Of a stretch of DNA of 64,000 bases, positions 41,276-50,389 are shown piece after piece. The position numbers and the translations under genes are program-made. Below the pieces are notes generated by a model. That model did no database searches, was not told the origin of the DNA, and worked only from the letters and a program-made list of their open reading frames with translations. Where the stretch lies: the NCBI GenBank assembly GCA_947589095.1, contig CANQBX010000014.1:1-64000 (forward strand), read 5' to 3'. This DNA is from an uncultured Lachnospiraceae bacterium (GTDB lineage Bacteria > Bacillota > Clostridia > Lachnospirales > Lachnospiraceae). Position 1 is the stretch's first letter. Each line of letters begins with the position of its first letter.

Positions 41276-41962
41276 ATGGATAAGGCGATGGAGTACAATC
41301 TGAATGTGAAAATGAACGAATATCTCCCCCTGCGCGACGTGGTATTCAACACGCTGCGGCAGGCGATACTGCGGGGCGAACTGGCTCCGGGCGAGAGATT
41401 GATGGAGATCCAGCTGGCAGAGCGTCTGGGTGTCAGCCGGACGCCGATCCGGGAGGCGATCCGCAAGCTGGAGCTGGAGGGGCTGGTATTGATGGTTCCG
41501 CGCAAGGGCGCCGAGGTGGCCCGGATCTCCGAGAAGAGCCTGCGGGACGTGCTGGAGGTTCGCCGCTCCCTGGAGGAGCTGGCGACGGAACTGGCCTGCC
41601 AGCGGATGAGCGAGGAGCAGATCGGTGAGCTGGAGGCGGCCAGAGACGCTTTCTCGGCGGCTGTGGCGTCGGGGGATATCATGGAGATGGCCGAGTGCGA
41701 CGAGAAGTTCCATGACGTGATCTTCGATGGCACCGGCAATGCCCGGCTGGTTCAGATCCTCAATAATCTTCGCGAGCAGATGTACCGCTACCGTCTGGAA
41801 TATATAAAGGACGAGGATAAGCGCCAGATCCTGCTTCTGGAGCACGAGAACATCGTGAAAGCGATCCGCGCCCGCCATGTGTCCGAGGCCAGGGAAGCTA
41901 TGCGGGAGCATATCGACAATCAGGAGATCACGGTGTCGAGGAACATTAAAGAGCAGGAGTGA
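41276..41962 (+). CDS. GntR-family regulator (FadR/FCD subfamily)
   Basis: The 228-residue protein has an N-terminal GntR winged helix (RDVVFNTLRQAILRGELAPGERL, cut here; recognition helix in LGVSRTPIREAIRKL) and a C-terminal all-helical FCD domain (about 90-215) with metal-type ligands (CDEKFHDVIF, AREAMREHI). Ligand unknown. The ribosome binding site is weak; starts at 41276 or 41288 are both possible. Confidence 0.88.
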   Translation: MDKAMEYNLNVKMNEYLPLRDVVFNTLRQAILRGELAPGERLMEIQLAERLGVSRTPIREAIRKLELEGLVLMVPRKGAEVARISEKSLRDVLEVRRSLEELATELACQRMSEEQIGELEAARDAFSAAVASGDIMEMAECDEKFHDVIFDGTGNARLVQILNNLREQMYRYRLEYIKDEDKRQILLLEHENIVKAIRARHVSEAREAMREHIDNQEITVSRNIKEQE

Positions 41963-42026
41963 TCCTGCGCCGAAATTACAGGCGTGTTTCAGAAATTAAA
42001 TTTGTATAAAAATTCAATGGACCGCA

Positions 42027-42055
42027 TTGACAGAGTGACAGGGTGTCATTATAAT
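42027..42055 (+). promoter_or_regulatory. Promoter of the TetR gene
   Basis: TTGACA (42027-42032), exact 17-bp spacer, TATAAT (42050-42055). Near-consensus for the housekeeping sigma factor and overlapped by a palindromic operator. Confidence 0.85.
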
Positions 42056-42072
42056 GAATGACATCTTGTCAC
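42035..42072. promoter_or_regulatory. TetR-type palindromic operator
   Basis: GTGACAnnnTGTCAT, 8-bp centre, ATGACAnnnTGTCAC: a 38-bp dyad covering the spacer, -10 and start point of the promoter. Expected to be bound by the TetR protein encoded downstream. Confidence 0.75.
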
Positions 42073-42170
42073 TTTTGCATTTCCACGCAGGAAGAGCGCC
42101 GGTATGCCGGCGAAGGCGCCGGAAGCGCTTCCTGTACAGGCAGGCAGTTACGGAAAGGAGCTCACATATC

Positions 42171-42779
42171 ATGCCAAGCGAACGCTTTATGCGGCTTCCC
42201 GAGGAGAAACGGAACGCCATCTGGGAGGCGGCCATAGCGGAGTTCATCGCCCAGCCGTACGAGAAGGTTTCCATCAATAAGATCATCCGGCAGGCCGGTA
42301 TTTCCAGAGGCAGCTTCTATACATATTTTGAAGATAAAAGGGATTTGTTGGCATTCATCCTCTGGGGAACCAGGCAGCAGTGGAACCAGTTCTGTATGGA
42401 GAGCATCGAGAAGGCCGGCGGGGATTATTTCGGGCTGATGATCATGCTGATGGACCGGGCCATGGAGTTTTGCCGGAATAACGATGTATTTGCCCTGCAT
42501 AAGAATCTGGTCATGTACCCGGAGCCGGTTATGGATTTTCTTCCCAAGCCGCTGGATTACGAGAAGGAGATCAAATGCCTGCTGTTGGATAAGGTCGACC
42601 GGTCGCTTTTTGCGGATCCGTCGGATGAGAATGTGGTGCTGGTCTTTAAGATGACGGCGCTGGTTATGGTCAGCGCCCTGTCGGAATTCTGCATGCACCC
42701 GGAGCTGGAGGAAAAGCTGCGGGAGAATTACCGGAGATCCCTGCAGGTGATCCGCCGGGGGGCCTACCGCGCGCAGTGA
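42171..42779 (+). CDS. TetR-family regulator of the efflux operon
   Basis: A 202-residue protein with an N-terminal TetR helix-turn-helix (IWEAAIAEFIAQPYEKVSINK, cut; recognition part in IIRQAGISRGSFYTYFEDK) and a helical ligand-binding domain. The ATG at 42171 has GGAAAGGAG upstream. A longer in-frame start at 42054 is excluded because it would lie before the predicted transcription start. The operator overlapping its promoter implies autorepression. The efflux operon starts 255 bp downstream on the same strand and is the likely second target. Confidence 0.9.
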   Translation: MPSERFMRLPEEKRNAIWEAAIAEFIAQPYEKVSINKIIRQAGISRGSFYTYFEDKRDLLAFILWGTRQQWNQFCMESIEKAGGDYFGLMIMLMDRAMEFCRNNDVFALHKNLVMYPEPVMDFLPKPLDYEKEIKCLLLDKVDRSLFADPSDENVVLVFKMTALVMVSALSEFCMHPELEEKLRENYRRSLQVIRRGAYRAQ

Positions 42780-43034
42780 GATCGCCACGAAAGGTATTAT
42801 ATGAAGTGAGAGATTGGTGTAGGTGAAACCGTATGTGGTGAGAGAACGTACGTAGAATGTACCATATATGGCAAAAATCGGGTATGGGATGTTCCGGGTG
42901 CGGTGAGAGCCTGGTTGACATAATATCAGACATCGGACATTGAGCAAATGCATCCACAAGTACATAAAGTTTCTATATATCATGTGAAACGATAGAAAAG
43001 ATAGAAATCAATTATTTTTGGAGGGAAACAGGTT

Positions 43035-44102
43035 ATGAGCAAAGGAGCAGTAATCGGAGCCGTCGCCGTCGTCGCCGCGGCGGCCGCGTTTGGATTTTTC
43101 GTGGTGCCCCGCATGTCGGAGCCGGAAGCGGCGGCCGAAACGGTGGCGCCGCCCACCGTCCAGGTGATGAACCCGCAGAAGAAGGATGTGGAGGTATTCC
43201 GCAGTCTGATCGGCACGGTATCGCCGTCGGATCTGGTCAATGTGATTCCGATGGCCGCCGGGGAGATCACCGCGGTGTATGTGAATGTGGGCGACTACGT
43301 GGAGGAGGGCCAGCTGCTCTGCGAGATCGATACGAAGCAGGTGGATTCCGCCAGGCTCCAGCTGGAGGCCGCTGAGATCCAGTTAAATGACGCCAAGACC
43401 AATCTGGAGCGGATGAGTGTGCTCTACGCCTCCGGCGATATCGCCGCCCAGTCCTACGAGCAGGTGGAGAGTTCGGTGAAAGCGGCCCAGATCCAGTACG
43501 ACAGCGCCAAGCTGGCTTACGATTACCAGATCGATTTCAGCCATGTGACGGCTGCCATCGCCGGCCGGATCGAATCCAGCACGATGGAAGTCCACGGCAT
43601 GGCGACCCAGTCCGCGCCCCTGTGCGTGATCTCCGGCGGCGGAAGCAAGACGATCACATTTTCCGTGACCGAGGCCATGCTGGATCATGTGAAGGCCGGA
43701 GAGCCGGTCCGGGTGGAAAAGAGCGGAAGCGAGTACACCGGGACGATCACCGAGGTGAGTTCCATGGTCAGCGCCTATACCGGTCTTTTTGACGCCAAGG
43801 CCACGATTGAGAACGCGGACGCTCTTATCAGCGGCTCCACGGTCCGGCTCTATCTGACCGCCGACAAGGCGGAGAATGTGCTGACGCTGCCGGTGGACGT
43901 GGTTTACTACCGCAACAGCGCCCCTTATGTCTATACCTATGACAACGGCATTGTCCATGAGGTGTCCATCGAGACGGGACTCAGCGACGATGAGAACATC
44001 GAGATCGTGTCCGGCCTGACCGCGTCCGATCAGGTCATCACCACCTGGAGTCCGGAGCTCTATGAAGACGCGCCGGCGCTTCTGGAGGAGGGAGTTCAAT
44101 GA
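43035..44102 (+). CDS. RND efflux periplasmic-adaptor-type protein (HlyD/MFP family)
   Basis: The 355-residue protein has one N-terminal membrane segment (about 5-25), then the adaptor layout: barrel-sandwich (VNVGDYVEEGQLLCEIDTKQ), a short coiled-coil hairpin (~100-160), and beta-barrel (KTITFSVTEAMLDHVKAGEPV) and membrane-proximal domains. It links an RND pump to an exit component. ATG follows TTGGAGGGAAACAGGTT. It overlaps the pump gene by 4 bp. Confidence 0.92.
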   Translation: MSKGAVIGAVAVVAAAAAFGFFVVPRMSEPEAAAETVAPPTVQVMNPQKKDVEVFRSLIGTVSPSDLVNVIPMAAGEITAVYVNVGDYVEEGQLLCEIDTKQVDSARLQLEAAEIQLNDAKTNLERMSVLYASGDIAAQSYEQVESSVKAAQIQYDSAKLAYDYQIDFSHVTAAIAGRIESSTMEVHGMATQSAPLCVISGGGSKTITFSVTEAMLDHVKAGEPVRVEKSGSEYTGTITEVSSMVSAYTGLFDAKATIENADALISGSTVRLYLTADKAENVLTLPVDVVYYRNSAPYVYTYDNGIVHEVSIETGLSDDENIEIVSGLTASDQVITTWSPELYEDAPALLEEGVQ

Positions 44103-47100
44103 ATATCACAAGAACTGTCTTAAAGCGGCCGGTCACAACCCTGATGATCGTGCTGAGCCTTCTGGTATTCGGCTTAAACTCGGTGTTCTCCTCCAAGCTG
44201 GAGCTGATCCCCGAGATCAATATGCCGATGCTGATCGTATTTACGGTCTATCCCGGCGCCAGCCCCGACGACGTGATGGAACTGGTGAGTCGTCCCATCG
44301 AGGACAGCATCGGGACTTTGTCCGGTCTTGAGAACACCCAGAGTATTTCCAGTGAGAACTCGTCGGTGCTCCTGCTCCAGTATGAGTACGGCATCGACAT
44401 CGACGACGCCTATAATGATTTAAAGAAGGTCCTGGACGCCCTTAAGACCACATTTCCGGACGACGTCCAGGAGCCGATCATTATTGAAATGGATATCAAC
44501 CAGACCGCCAGCATGAGCCTGGCCGTCAATAACGATACCCAGAGCAACCTCTACAATTATGTGGACAATGAGATCGTCCCCGAATTCGAGAAGCTGTCCT
44601 CCGTGGCCAGCGTGGACATCAGCGGCGGCCGTGCGGAGTACGTCCGGGTGGAGCTGATCCCGGAGAAGCTGGCCCAGTACCGTCTGGATATCAATACCAT
44701 CGCTACGGTCATCGCCAGCGCCGATTTCACCTTCCCGGTGGGAGACGCGGATGTGGGGCGGCAGAATCTGTCGGTGACGGCGGAGGTGCCCTACGACACG
44801 ATGGAGAGCTTGAAGAACATCCCCATCACCGCGGGCAACGGCAATATCATTTATCTGGACGACGTAGCCAATATCTACGCGGCGCTGGAGGATGAGAACG
44901 GCATCGGCCGCTTCAACGGACGCGAGACCATTTCCATCAACATCCAGAAGAACCAGTCCAACAGCGAGGTGGAGGTGTCCGATGACGTTCAGAGAGTCGT
45001 GGCGGAGCTGACGGCCGCCGACCCGGATCTGGAAATGATCGTGGTCAGCGACAACAGCGTCATGATCCGCAATTCCCTGACCTCCGTGCTGCAGACCATG
45101 GCCATGGCCGTGGTGGTCTCCATGGTGATCATCCTGCTGTTCTTCGGCGATCTGAAGGCGTCGCTGATCGTGGGCACGTCGATCCCGGTGTCCATCCTGG
45201 TGGCATTGATTGCCATGAGCCTTATGGGCTTTTCCTTAAATGTGGTCACGCTGAGCAGCCTTGTGCTGGGCGTCGGCATGATGGTGGATAACTCCATCGT
45301 GGTTATGGAAAGCTGCTTTAGGACTACGAGAGGCGACAGCATCCGGGACTACACCCGGGGCGCGCTGGAGGGCAGCGGTATCGTGTTCCAGTCCATTTTC
45401 GGATCGACTCTGACCACCTGCGTGGTCTTCCTGCCCCTGGCCGTGCTTAAGGGAATGTCGGGGCAGCTGTTTAAGCCGCTGGGCTTTACGATCGTCTTTT
45501 GCATGGTCGCGTCCCTGATCTCGGCCGTGACGATTGTGCCGCTGTGCTACGTCATGTACCGGCCCAGGGAGCGGCAGAAGGCGCCCATGTCCGGCGTCCT
45601 TAAGGCGATGCAGGGCGGGTACCGCAGGATCATGCGGGTGCTTCTGCCCCACAAGTGGCTGGTCATCTTCACTTCCGTGGCGCTGCTGGCGGGCTCCATC
45701 TATCTGGCAACCCAGCTGCGGACGGAGTTAATGCCCATGGCCGACGAGGGCGCGGTGAGCATCAGCATCGAGACCCGGCCCGGTCTCCGTGTGGAAGCGG
45801 TCAATGAGATCCTAAGCCAGGCGGAGGAGATCGTAGCGAACGATGAAAATGTATCTACCTATATGCTGTCCTACGGCGCCAGCGGTTTAAGCTCCTCCCT
45901 GGGGAGCGGCTCCGGCGCGTCCCTGACGGCGTATCTGCGGGACGACCGGACCCTTTCCACTGACGAGATGATCCGTAAATGGCGGCCCATTTTGAGCAAG
46001 ATCCCGGACTGCAACATCACGCTGCAGCCGGTCAGCATGATGGGCTCCCTGATGTCGGAGACGGAAGGCTTCGAGGTGATCCTGGCCAGCACCGATTACG
46101 ACACGCTGAAGGCGGTTACCGACGAAATGGCGGACGACCTGACTGAGCGGCCGGAGGTGACCAAGGTCCATTCCACGCTGGAGAACGCGGCGCCTCTGGT
46201 GAAGGTGAAGCTGGATCCGGTCCAGGCCGCGGCGGAGGGCCTTTCCCCGGTGCAGGTGGCCGGCATGGTCAATATGATGCTGCAGGGCGTGGAAGCCACG
46301 ACCCTGGAGGTGAACGGCCATGAGGTCAGCGTCATGGTGGAGTACCCGGAGGGCGAGTACGATACCCTGGATCAGATGAAGAGCATTCTGATCCCCACGA
46401 CGAGCGGCGCCATGGTGGCGCTGACGGACATTGCGGAGGTGGAGTACCAGGACAGCCCCCAGAGCGTTACCCGCTACAACAAGCAGTACCAGGCTACGAT
46501 CACCGCCGATTTTACGGATTACATAGACAATGCAGACGAGAGGGTGCGGGACGCGACGACGGAGCAGCTGATCCGTGAGGTGATCCGTCCCCGGATGGCC
46601 AGGGAAATGTCCATCGTGACCAATACGGTCACGGAGACCATGTACGAGGAGCTGGGCAGCCTGTTCAGGGCGATCCTGATCGCGGCCTTCCTGGTGTTCG
46701 TGGTCATGGCGGCCCAGTTTGAGTCGCCCAAGTTCTCGCTGATGGTCATGACGACGATCCCCTTCGGCCTGATCGGTTCCTTCCTGTTTTTGTATGTGAC
46801 GGACGTGACGCTGAGCATGCCGTCCATGCTGGGATTTATGATGTTAGTGGGAACCGCGGTGAACAACGGTATCCTTTATGTGGATACGGTGAACCAGTAC
46901 CGTCACGGCGGCATGGAGCTAAATGAAGCCCTGGTCGAGGCGGGAACCACCCGTCTGCGTCCGATCCTGATGACGACGCTGACTACGGTGGTAGCCATGA
47001 TCCCCATGTGCCTGGCCTACGGCGACGCGGGCGAGCTGCTGCAGGGCCTGGCCCTGGTAGATGTAGGCGGCCTGGTGGCGTCGACGCTTCTGGCGCTTCT

Positions 47101-47176
47101 GATGCTGCCGGCGTATTACTCGGTGATGTCGAAGATCAAGGGGCTGGCGATGCCGGAATTTGACGACGATATGTGA
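44099..47176 (+). CDS. RND-family efflux pump (AcrB/HAE-like)
   Basis: The 1025-residue protein has 12 predicted membrane helices, one at the N-terminus and two large extracytoplasmic loops, as in AcrB. TM4 carries VGMMVDNSIVVMES with the proton-relay Asp; the later GTAVNNGILYVDTVNQ replaces the usual Lys region. It should export drugs or other small molecules by proton exchange. It is the second gene of the adaptor-pump-TolC-TolC operon. Confidence 0.94.
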   Translation: MNITRTVLKRPVTTLMIVLSLLVFGLNSVFSSKLELIPEINMPMLIVFTVYPGASPDDVMELVSRPIEDSIGTLSGLENTQSISSENSSVLLLQYEYGIDIDDAYNDLKKVLDALKTTFPDDVQEPIIIEMDINQTASMSLAVNNDTQSNLYNYVDNEIVPEFEKLSSVASVDISGGRAEYVRVELIPEKLAQYRLDINTIATVIASADFTFPVGDADVGRQNLSVTAEVPYDTMESLKNIPITAGNGNIIYLDDVANIYAALEDENGIGRFNGRETISINIQKNQSNSEVEVSDDVQRVVAELTAADPDLEMIVVSDNSVMIRNSLTSVLQTMAMAVVVSMVIILLFFGDLKASLIVGTSIPVSILVALIAMSLMGFSLNVVTLSSLVLGVGMMVDNSIVVMESCFRTTRGDSIRDYTRGALEGSGIVFQSIFGSTLTTCVVFLPLAVLKGMSGQLFKPLGFTIVFCMVASLISAVTIVPLCYVMYRPRERQKAPMSGVLKAMQGGYRRIMRVLLPHKWLVIFTSVALLAGSIYLATQLRTELMPMADEGAVSISIETRPGLRVEAVNEILSQAEEIVANDENVSTYMLSYGASGLSSSLGSGSGASLTAYLRDDRTLSTDEMIRKWRPILSKIPDCNITLQPVSMMGSLMSETEGFEVILASTDYDTLKAVTDEMADDLTERPEVTKVHSTLENAAPLVKVKLDPVQAAAEGLSPVQVAGMVNMMLQGVEATTLEVNGHEVSVMVEYPEGEYDTLDQMKSILIPTTSGAMVALTDIAEVEYQDSPQSVTRYNKQYQATITADFTDYIDNADERVRDATTEQLIREVIRPRMAREMSIVTNTVTETMYEELGSLFRAILIAAFLVFVVMAAQFESPKFSLMVMTTIPFGLIGSFLFLYVTDVTLSMPSMLGFMMLVGTAVNNGILYVDTVNQYRHGGMELNEALVEAGTTRLRPILMTTLTTVVAMIPMCLAYGDAGELLQGLALVDVGGLVASTLLALLMLPAYYSVMSKIKGLAMPEFDDDM

Positions 47177-47213
47177 GGCGGACGAGACGGTACGCCGGAA
47201 AGGGGGATATTAC

Positions 47214-48392
47214 GTGAAGATAAGGATTAGAAAGAGCTTCTGCGCAAACAGAACGGCCCGGGCGGCGTTCGCTTTGTCTGCGGCCGTAGCGGCCACGGGT
47301 ATGTTTTCAGTACCGGCAGGCGCCGCCAGTCCGGAATTTGCCCGCTCAGAGGAGGAATGGGCCCGGCTGCGGGACAATGTGCTGGAATATGAGGAGATTG
47401 AAGATCTGATCCGGGAATATAATGTGACGGTTCAGACGAATTATGAGAACTGGCTGAAGGCCGATTCCGGGAAAACAAGGGAAGATTATGTGGAAGAGGC
47501 GGAACGGGTCGTCGACGATTATTATAACCAGGCCGCCAATGCTTCCGATGAGCTGACCATGATAACCTCCGAGTACCAGGCGCGTATGGCTGAACTGCAG
47601 GTGCAGAGTACGATCGACGCCGCCGAGGACAGCACAACGGCACAATGGAGCAATGAAAAGACGGAGAAGTCGCTGGCGGCGCAGGCACAGTCGGCGATGA
47701 ATACCTATTATCAGCTGCAGAGCCAGCTGGCTTCCGCCCAGAAGAACCGGCAGCTGGCGGCGGAATCGCTGGAGTTCACGAGACGGCAGCAGAATTCTTC
47801 CGTCGGTATGGCAACGTATGCGGATGTGCTGAGCGCCCAGCAGAATCTCCAGAACCTGGACGCGCAGATACTGAGCCTTCAGAATCAGATCGAGAATACA
47901 AGACAGAACCTGATCGTAATGCTGGGATGGGCCCAGGACGCGCAGCCGGAGATACGGCCTATGCCGGCGCTGGATCTGAACCGGATCGCCGCCATGAATC
48001 CGGAGGCGGATCTGGAGGCTGCTTATGCAAACGACTATACGCTGAAGGCGGATCAGAGAAAGCTGGAGAATTCCGTGACAGTAAGCGCCCAGACGGTTCA
48101 TGCTTCCGCGGTCGAGAACGATAAGCAGCAGATCGCCATCGCGCTGAATTCCGCTTATCAGTCGGTACTCGCGGCAAAGGCGGCCTACGACCAGGCGGCT
48201 TTGAATCTGGATGTGGCCGAAGGAACCTTTTCTTCCGCCCAGGCGAAGCAGCGTGTCGGCGTCGGAACAGCGATGGAAACGCTGCAGGCAGAAGCCGGGC
48301 TGGCATCCAGCCAGTCGGATCTGGAAGTAAAGGGTCTGCAGCTGTTCGCGGCGATGGAGACCTACGACTGGGTGAAAAAGGGAGTGAGATGA
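47214..48392 (+). CDS. TolC-like efflux protein 1
   Basis: About 392 residues. A basic N-terminus and hydrophobic stretch end in a signal-peptidase-like site (VPAGAAS, around residue 38). The mature part is long coiled-coil helices with TolC/OEP hallmarks (VGMATYADVLSAQQNLQNLDAQ; a second half-repeat near the end VGVGTAMETLQAEAGLASSQ). In Gram-negatives such proteins form the outer-membrane exit duct; the beta-barrel strands are hard to see here. The GTG start at 47214 follows AAAGGGGGATATTAC. Its stop overlaps the next gene. Confidence 0.82.
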   Translation: MKIRIRKSFCANRTARAAFALSAAVAATGMFSVPAGAASPEFARSEEEWARLRDNVLEYEEIEDLIREYNVTVQTNYENWLKADSGKTREDYVEEAERVVDDYYNQAANASDELTMITSEYQARMAELQVQSTIDAAEDSTTAQWSNEKTEKSLAAQAQSAMNTYYQLQSQLASAQKNRQLAAESLEFTRRQQNSSVGMATYADVLSAQQNLQNLDAQILSLQNQIENTRQNLIVMLGWAQDAQPEIRPMPALDLNRIAAMNPEADLEAAYANDYTLKADQRKLENSVTVSAQTVHASAVENDKQQIAIALNSAYQSVLAAKAAYDQAALNLDVAEGTFSSAQAKQRVGVGTAMETLQAEAGLASSQSDLEVKGLQLFAAMETYDWVKKGVR

Positions 48393-49594
48393 TGAGAAAG
48401 TATAACAGGATAATGGCCAGAAGAACAGCTGTGGGACGGACGGCGCTCTGTGCTGTTTCCTGCATCCTACTGCTTCTGGCGGCCGCCTGCCCGGCCCGGG
48501 CCCTGGCCCGGCCGGAGGGAATGGAGGAGGAAGCCTGGACAAAGCTTTCGGACAATGTAATCGAGTTTGACGAGCTTCCGGATCTGGTAGAATATTATAA
48601 TCCGAATTATCAGCAGGTGCTGGGGCAGATCATGCCTTCCGTCGATGAGACCAGAACGGTGGCATCGGATCTGGAAAAGGCGTCATCGGATCTGAAAAAA
48701 CAGGCGAAGGACTACGAAAAGAGCACGGATATGCAGGGCATGGTCCAATATATGACTTTAACTGCCCTGTCTGACGCTGCCAAGACCACGTCAAAGACAT
48801 TTAAAAAGACGGCAGGAAGCATAGATATCCAGACGAGGGATATTCGCTCGCAGACCCTTCTGTCCCTGGTAAACGGATGCCAGCAGATGTTTATCGGCTA
48901 TAATCAGGCGCTTGCGTCCCGCGAACTGTGCGAGGCGGCGGTGGAGCTGGCAGACGCGGCCTTCCGGTCCGCCCAGACGCGGAAGGATATTGGTATGGCC
49001 TCGGACAATGATGTGCTGTCGGCGCAGCAGACGCTTTTGTCGGCGCAGAACCAGCTTGCCTCCCTGGATAATACGCTTGCGTCCCTCCGGCAGAATCTGT
49101 ATGTGATGACGGGCCGGCCGGCTGACGACTCTGCCGGGATCGGGCCGGTTCCGGAGCCGGAGCTGTCCCGCATCGATACAATGGATCCGTCGGCGGATAT
49201 AGCCGCGGCGCTGGATGCCAGCTATACGTATAAGAGCCTGCGGGACAGTGTTCCCGGGGGCGATTTCGATAAGACCGGCAGGGACCGGAGGCTTGCGGAA
49301 GCCGAAGGGCAGCTGAGAACGCAGCTGGAAGGCCTTTATCAGACGGTGCTGTCTTCCAGGGTTGGTTATGAGGCGGCGCAAACTGCGCTGGAGGCGGCCG
49401 GCCTGACCTGGGAAAGCAGTGAACGTCAGTATAACCTGGGAATGACCGGACGGCTTCAGTATCTTCAGGCGCGGATCGCCTACCTTCAGCAGAAGATGGC
49501 CTTCGACAATGCCTCGATGTCCCTGACGCAGGCGATCCTGGATTATGAGTGGGCGCTGCGGGGGATCATTATGGGAGGTCAGACGGAACCGTAG
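48389..49594 (+). CDS. TolC-like efflux protein 2
   Basis: A 401-residue paralogue of the preceding protein. It has a signal peptide (hydrophobic ~18-35, ending PARALA), then coiled-coil halves with IGMASDNDVLSAQQTLLSAQNQLASLD and NLGMTGRLQYLQARIAYLQQ landmarks (shortened). It overlaps the previous stop by 4 bp. Two TolC-like proteins in one operon suggest a heteromeric duct or cell-wall-spanning tube. It converges on spoIIR with overlapping 3' ends. Confidence 0.8.
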   Translation: MMRKYNRIMARRTAVGRTALCAVSCILLLLAAACPARALARPEGMEEEAWTKLSDNVIEFDELPDLVEYYNPNYQQVLGQIMPSVDETRTVASDLEKASSDLKKQAKDYEKSTDMQGMVQYMTLTALSDAAKTTSKTFKKTAGSIDIQTRDIRSQTLLSLVNGCQQMFIGYNQALASRELCEAAVELADAAFRSAQTRKDIGMASDNDVLSAQQTLLSAQNQLASLDNTLASLRQNLYVMTGRPADDSAGIGPVPEPELSRIDTMDPSADIAAALDASYTYKSLRDSVPGGDFDKTGRDRRLAEAEGQLRTQLEGLYQTVLSSRVGYEAAQTALEAAGLTWESSERQYNLGMTGRLQYLQARIAYLQQKMAFDNASMSLTQAILDYEWALRGIIMGGQTEP

Positions 49595-50288
49595 GATCTT
49601 CCGCGTCCCGCGCCAGAAGACCGGCGAGAAGATCGAGCAGCCTGGAACGGATACGGATACGCGCGCCGTCCTGCGTCAGCAGGGCGGCGTAATCGTCGTC
49701 CCCCACCAGACCGCGCAGTTCTTCCTTTGATCCTTCGGGAACTACGGCGTGGGTGGCGTCGATGAAGCAGAGCCTGGGATAGAGCAGGCACCACCAGTTG
49801 CGGCCCCGGCCGTTTCCGAGAGTGACCTGCACAGCATCGTAGGTGCCGCAGGGAAGTACGATATCCCCATAATATTTTGTTGGGAAATAGCACCGTGTGA
49901 CGCGGACGGACGCGCCGTAATCACAGCCCTTTGCGGCCATATAGTCCGCGGCGGAGCGTTCCAGCTCCCGGCGGTGCGCCGTAACATAGCGGCATATTCT
50001 TTCTTTTTCCGGAATGCCGCTGCCATCGGTCTCCCGCGTTCTGCCCGTGCCGCTTTTCTCGTCCGCCGCCAGCCCGTCCGCCAGCTTTTCAAGCAGCAGG
50101 TTCTTTACTTCCAGTTTCAGCGCCTGATCCGCGGCAGAATTGCTGTTGGCAAGGATATGGAAGCGAAGAAGCCGCGGCGCGATGCGTTCCGCCAGATCTT
50201 CTCCGTTCAGCCGCAGCCGCGCAGCAAAGCACAGAAGCGCCAGCAGGAAGCAGACGGCCGCCATATAAAGCTCTTTTCTGTATTTCAT
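49569..50288 (-). CDS. spoIIR: Stage II sporulation protein R
   Basis: About 239 residues with an N-terminal membrane/signal segment (residues ~9-25) and SpoIIR hallmarks (RFHILANSNSAADQALKLEVKN, cut; later LPCGTYDAVQVTLGNGRGRNWWCLLYP landmarks around NWWCLLYP). SpoIIR is made in the forespore and triggers SpoIIGA to process pro-sigmaE. The ATG at 50288 follows AAGGGGGCATAAG. Its 3' end overlaps the TolC-like gene by 26 bp on the opposite strand. It diverges from ddl. Confidence 0.93.
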   Translation of the reverse strand: MKYRKELYMAAVCFLLALLCFAARLRLNGEDLAERIAPRLLRFHILANSNSAADQALKLEVKNLLLEKLADGLAADEKSGTGRTRETDGSGIPEKERICRYVTAHRRELERSAADYMAAKGCDYGASVRVTRCYFPTKYYGDIVLPCGTYDAVQVTLGNGRGRNWWCLLYPRLCFIDATHAVVPEGSKEELRGLVGDDDYAALLTQDGARIRIRSRLLDLLAGLLARDAEDPTVPSDLP

Positions 50289-50324
50289 GATTCTTATGCC
50301 CCCTTCGGTCATACTATAATTCTG

Positions 50325-50352
50325 TTGTAATTATTTCCATCTATGGTATAAT
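50325..50352 (+). promoter_or_regulatory. Promoter of ddl-murI
   Basis: TTGTAA (50325-50330), 16-bp spacer, TATAAT (50347-50352), 38 bp before the ddl start. Confidence 0.65.
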
Positions 50353-50389
50353 TAATCACAAAATCGGATTCAGGTTGGAAGGAGAACGT

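Noticed and set aside
42054..42170. Longer N-terminus of the TetR regulator
   Set aside because: It would start before the predicted transcription start and overlap the operator.
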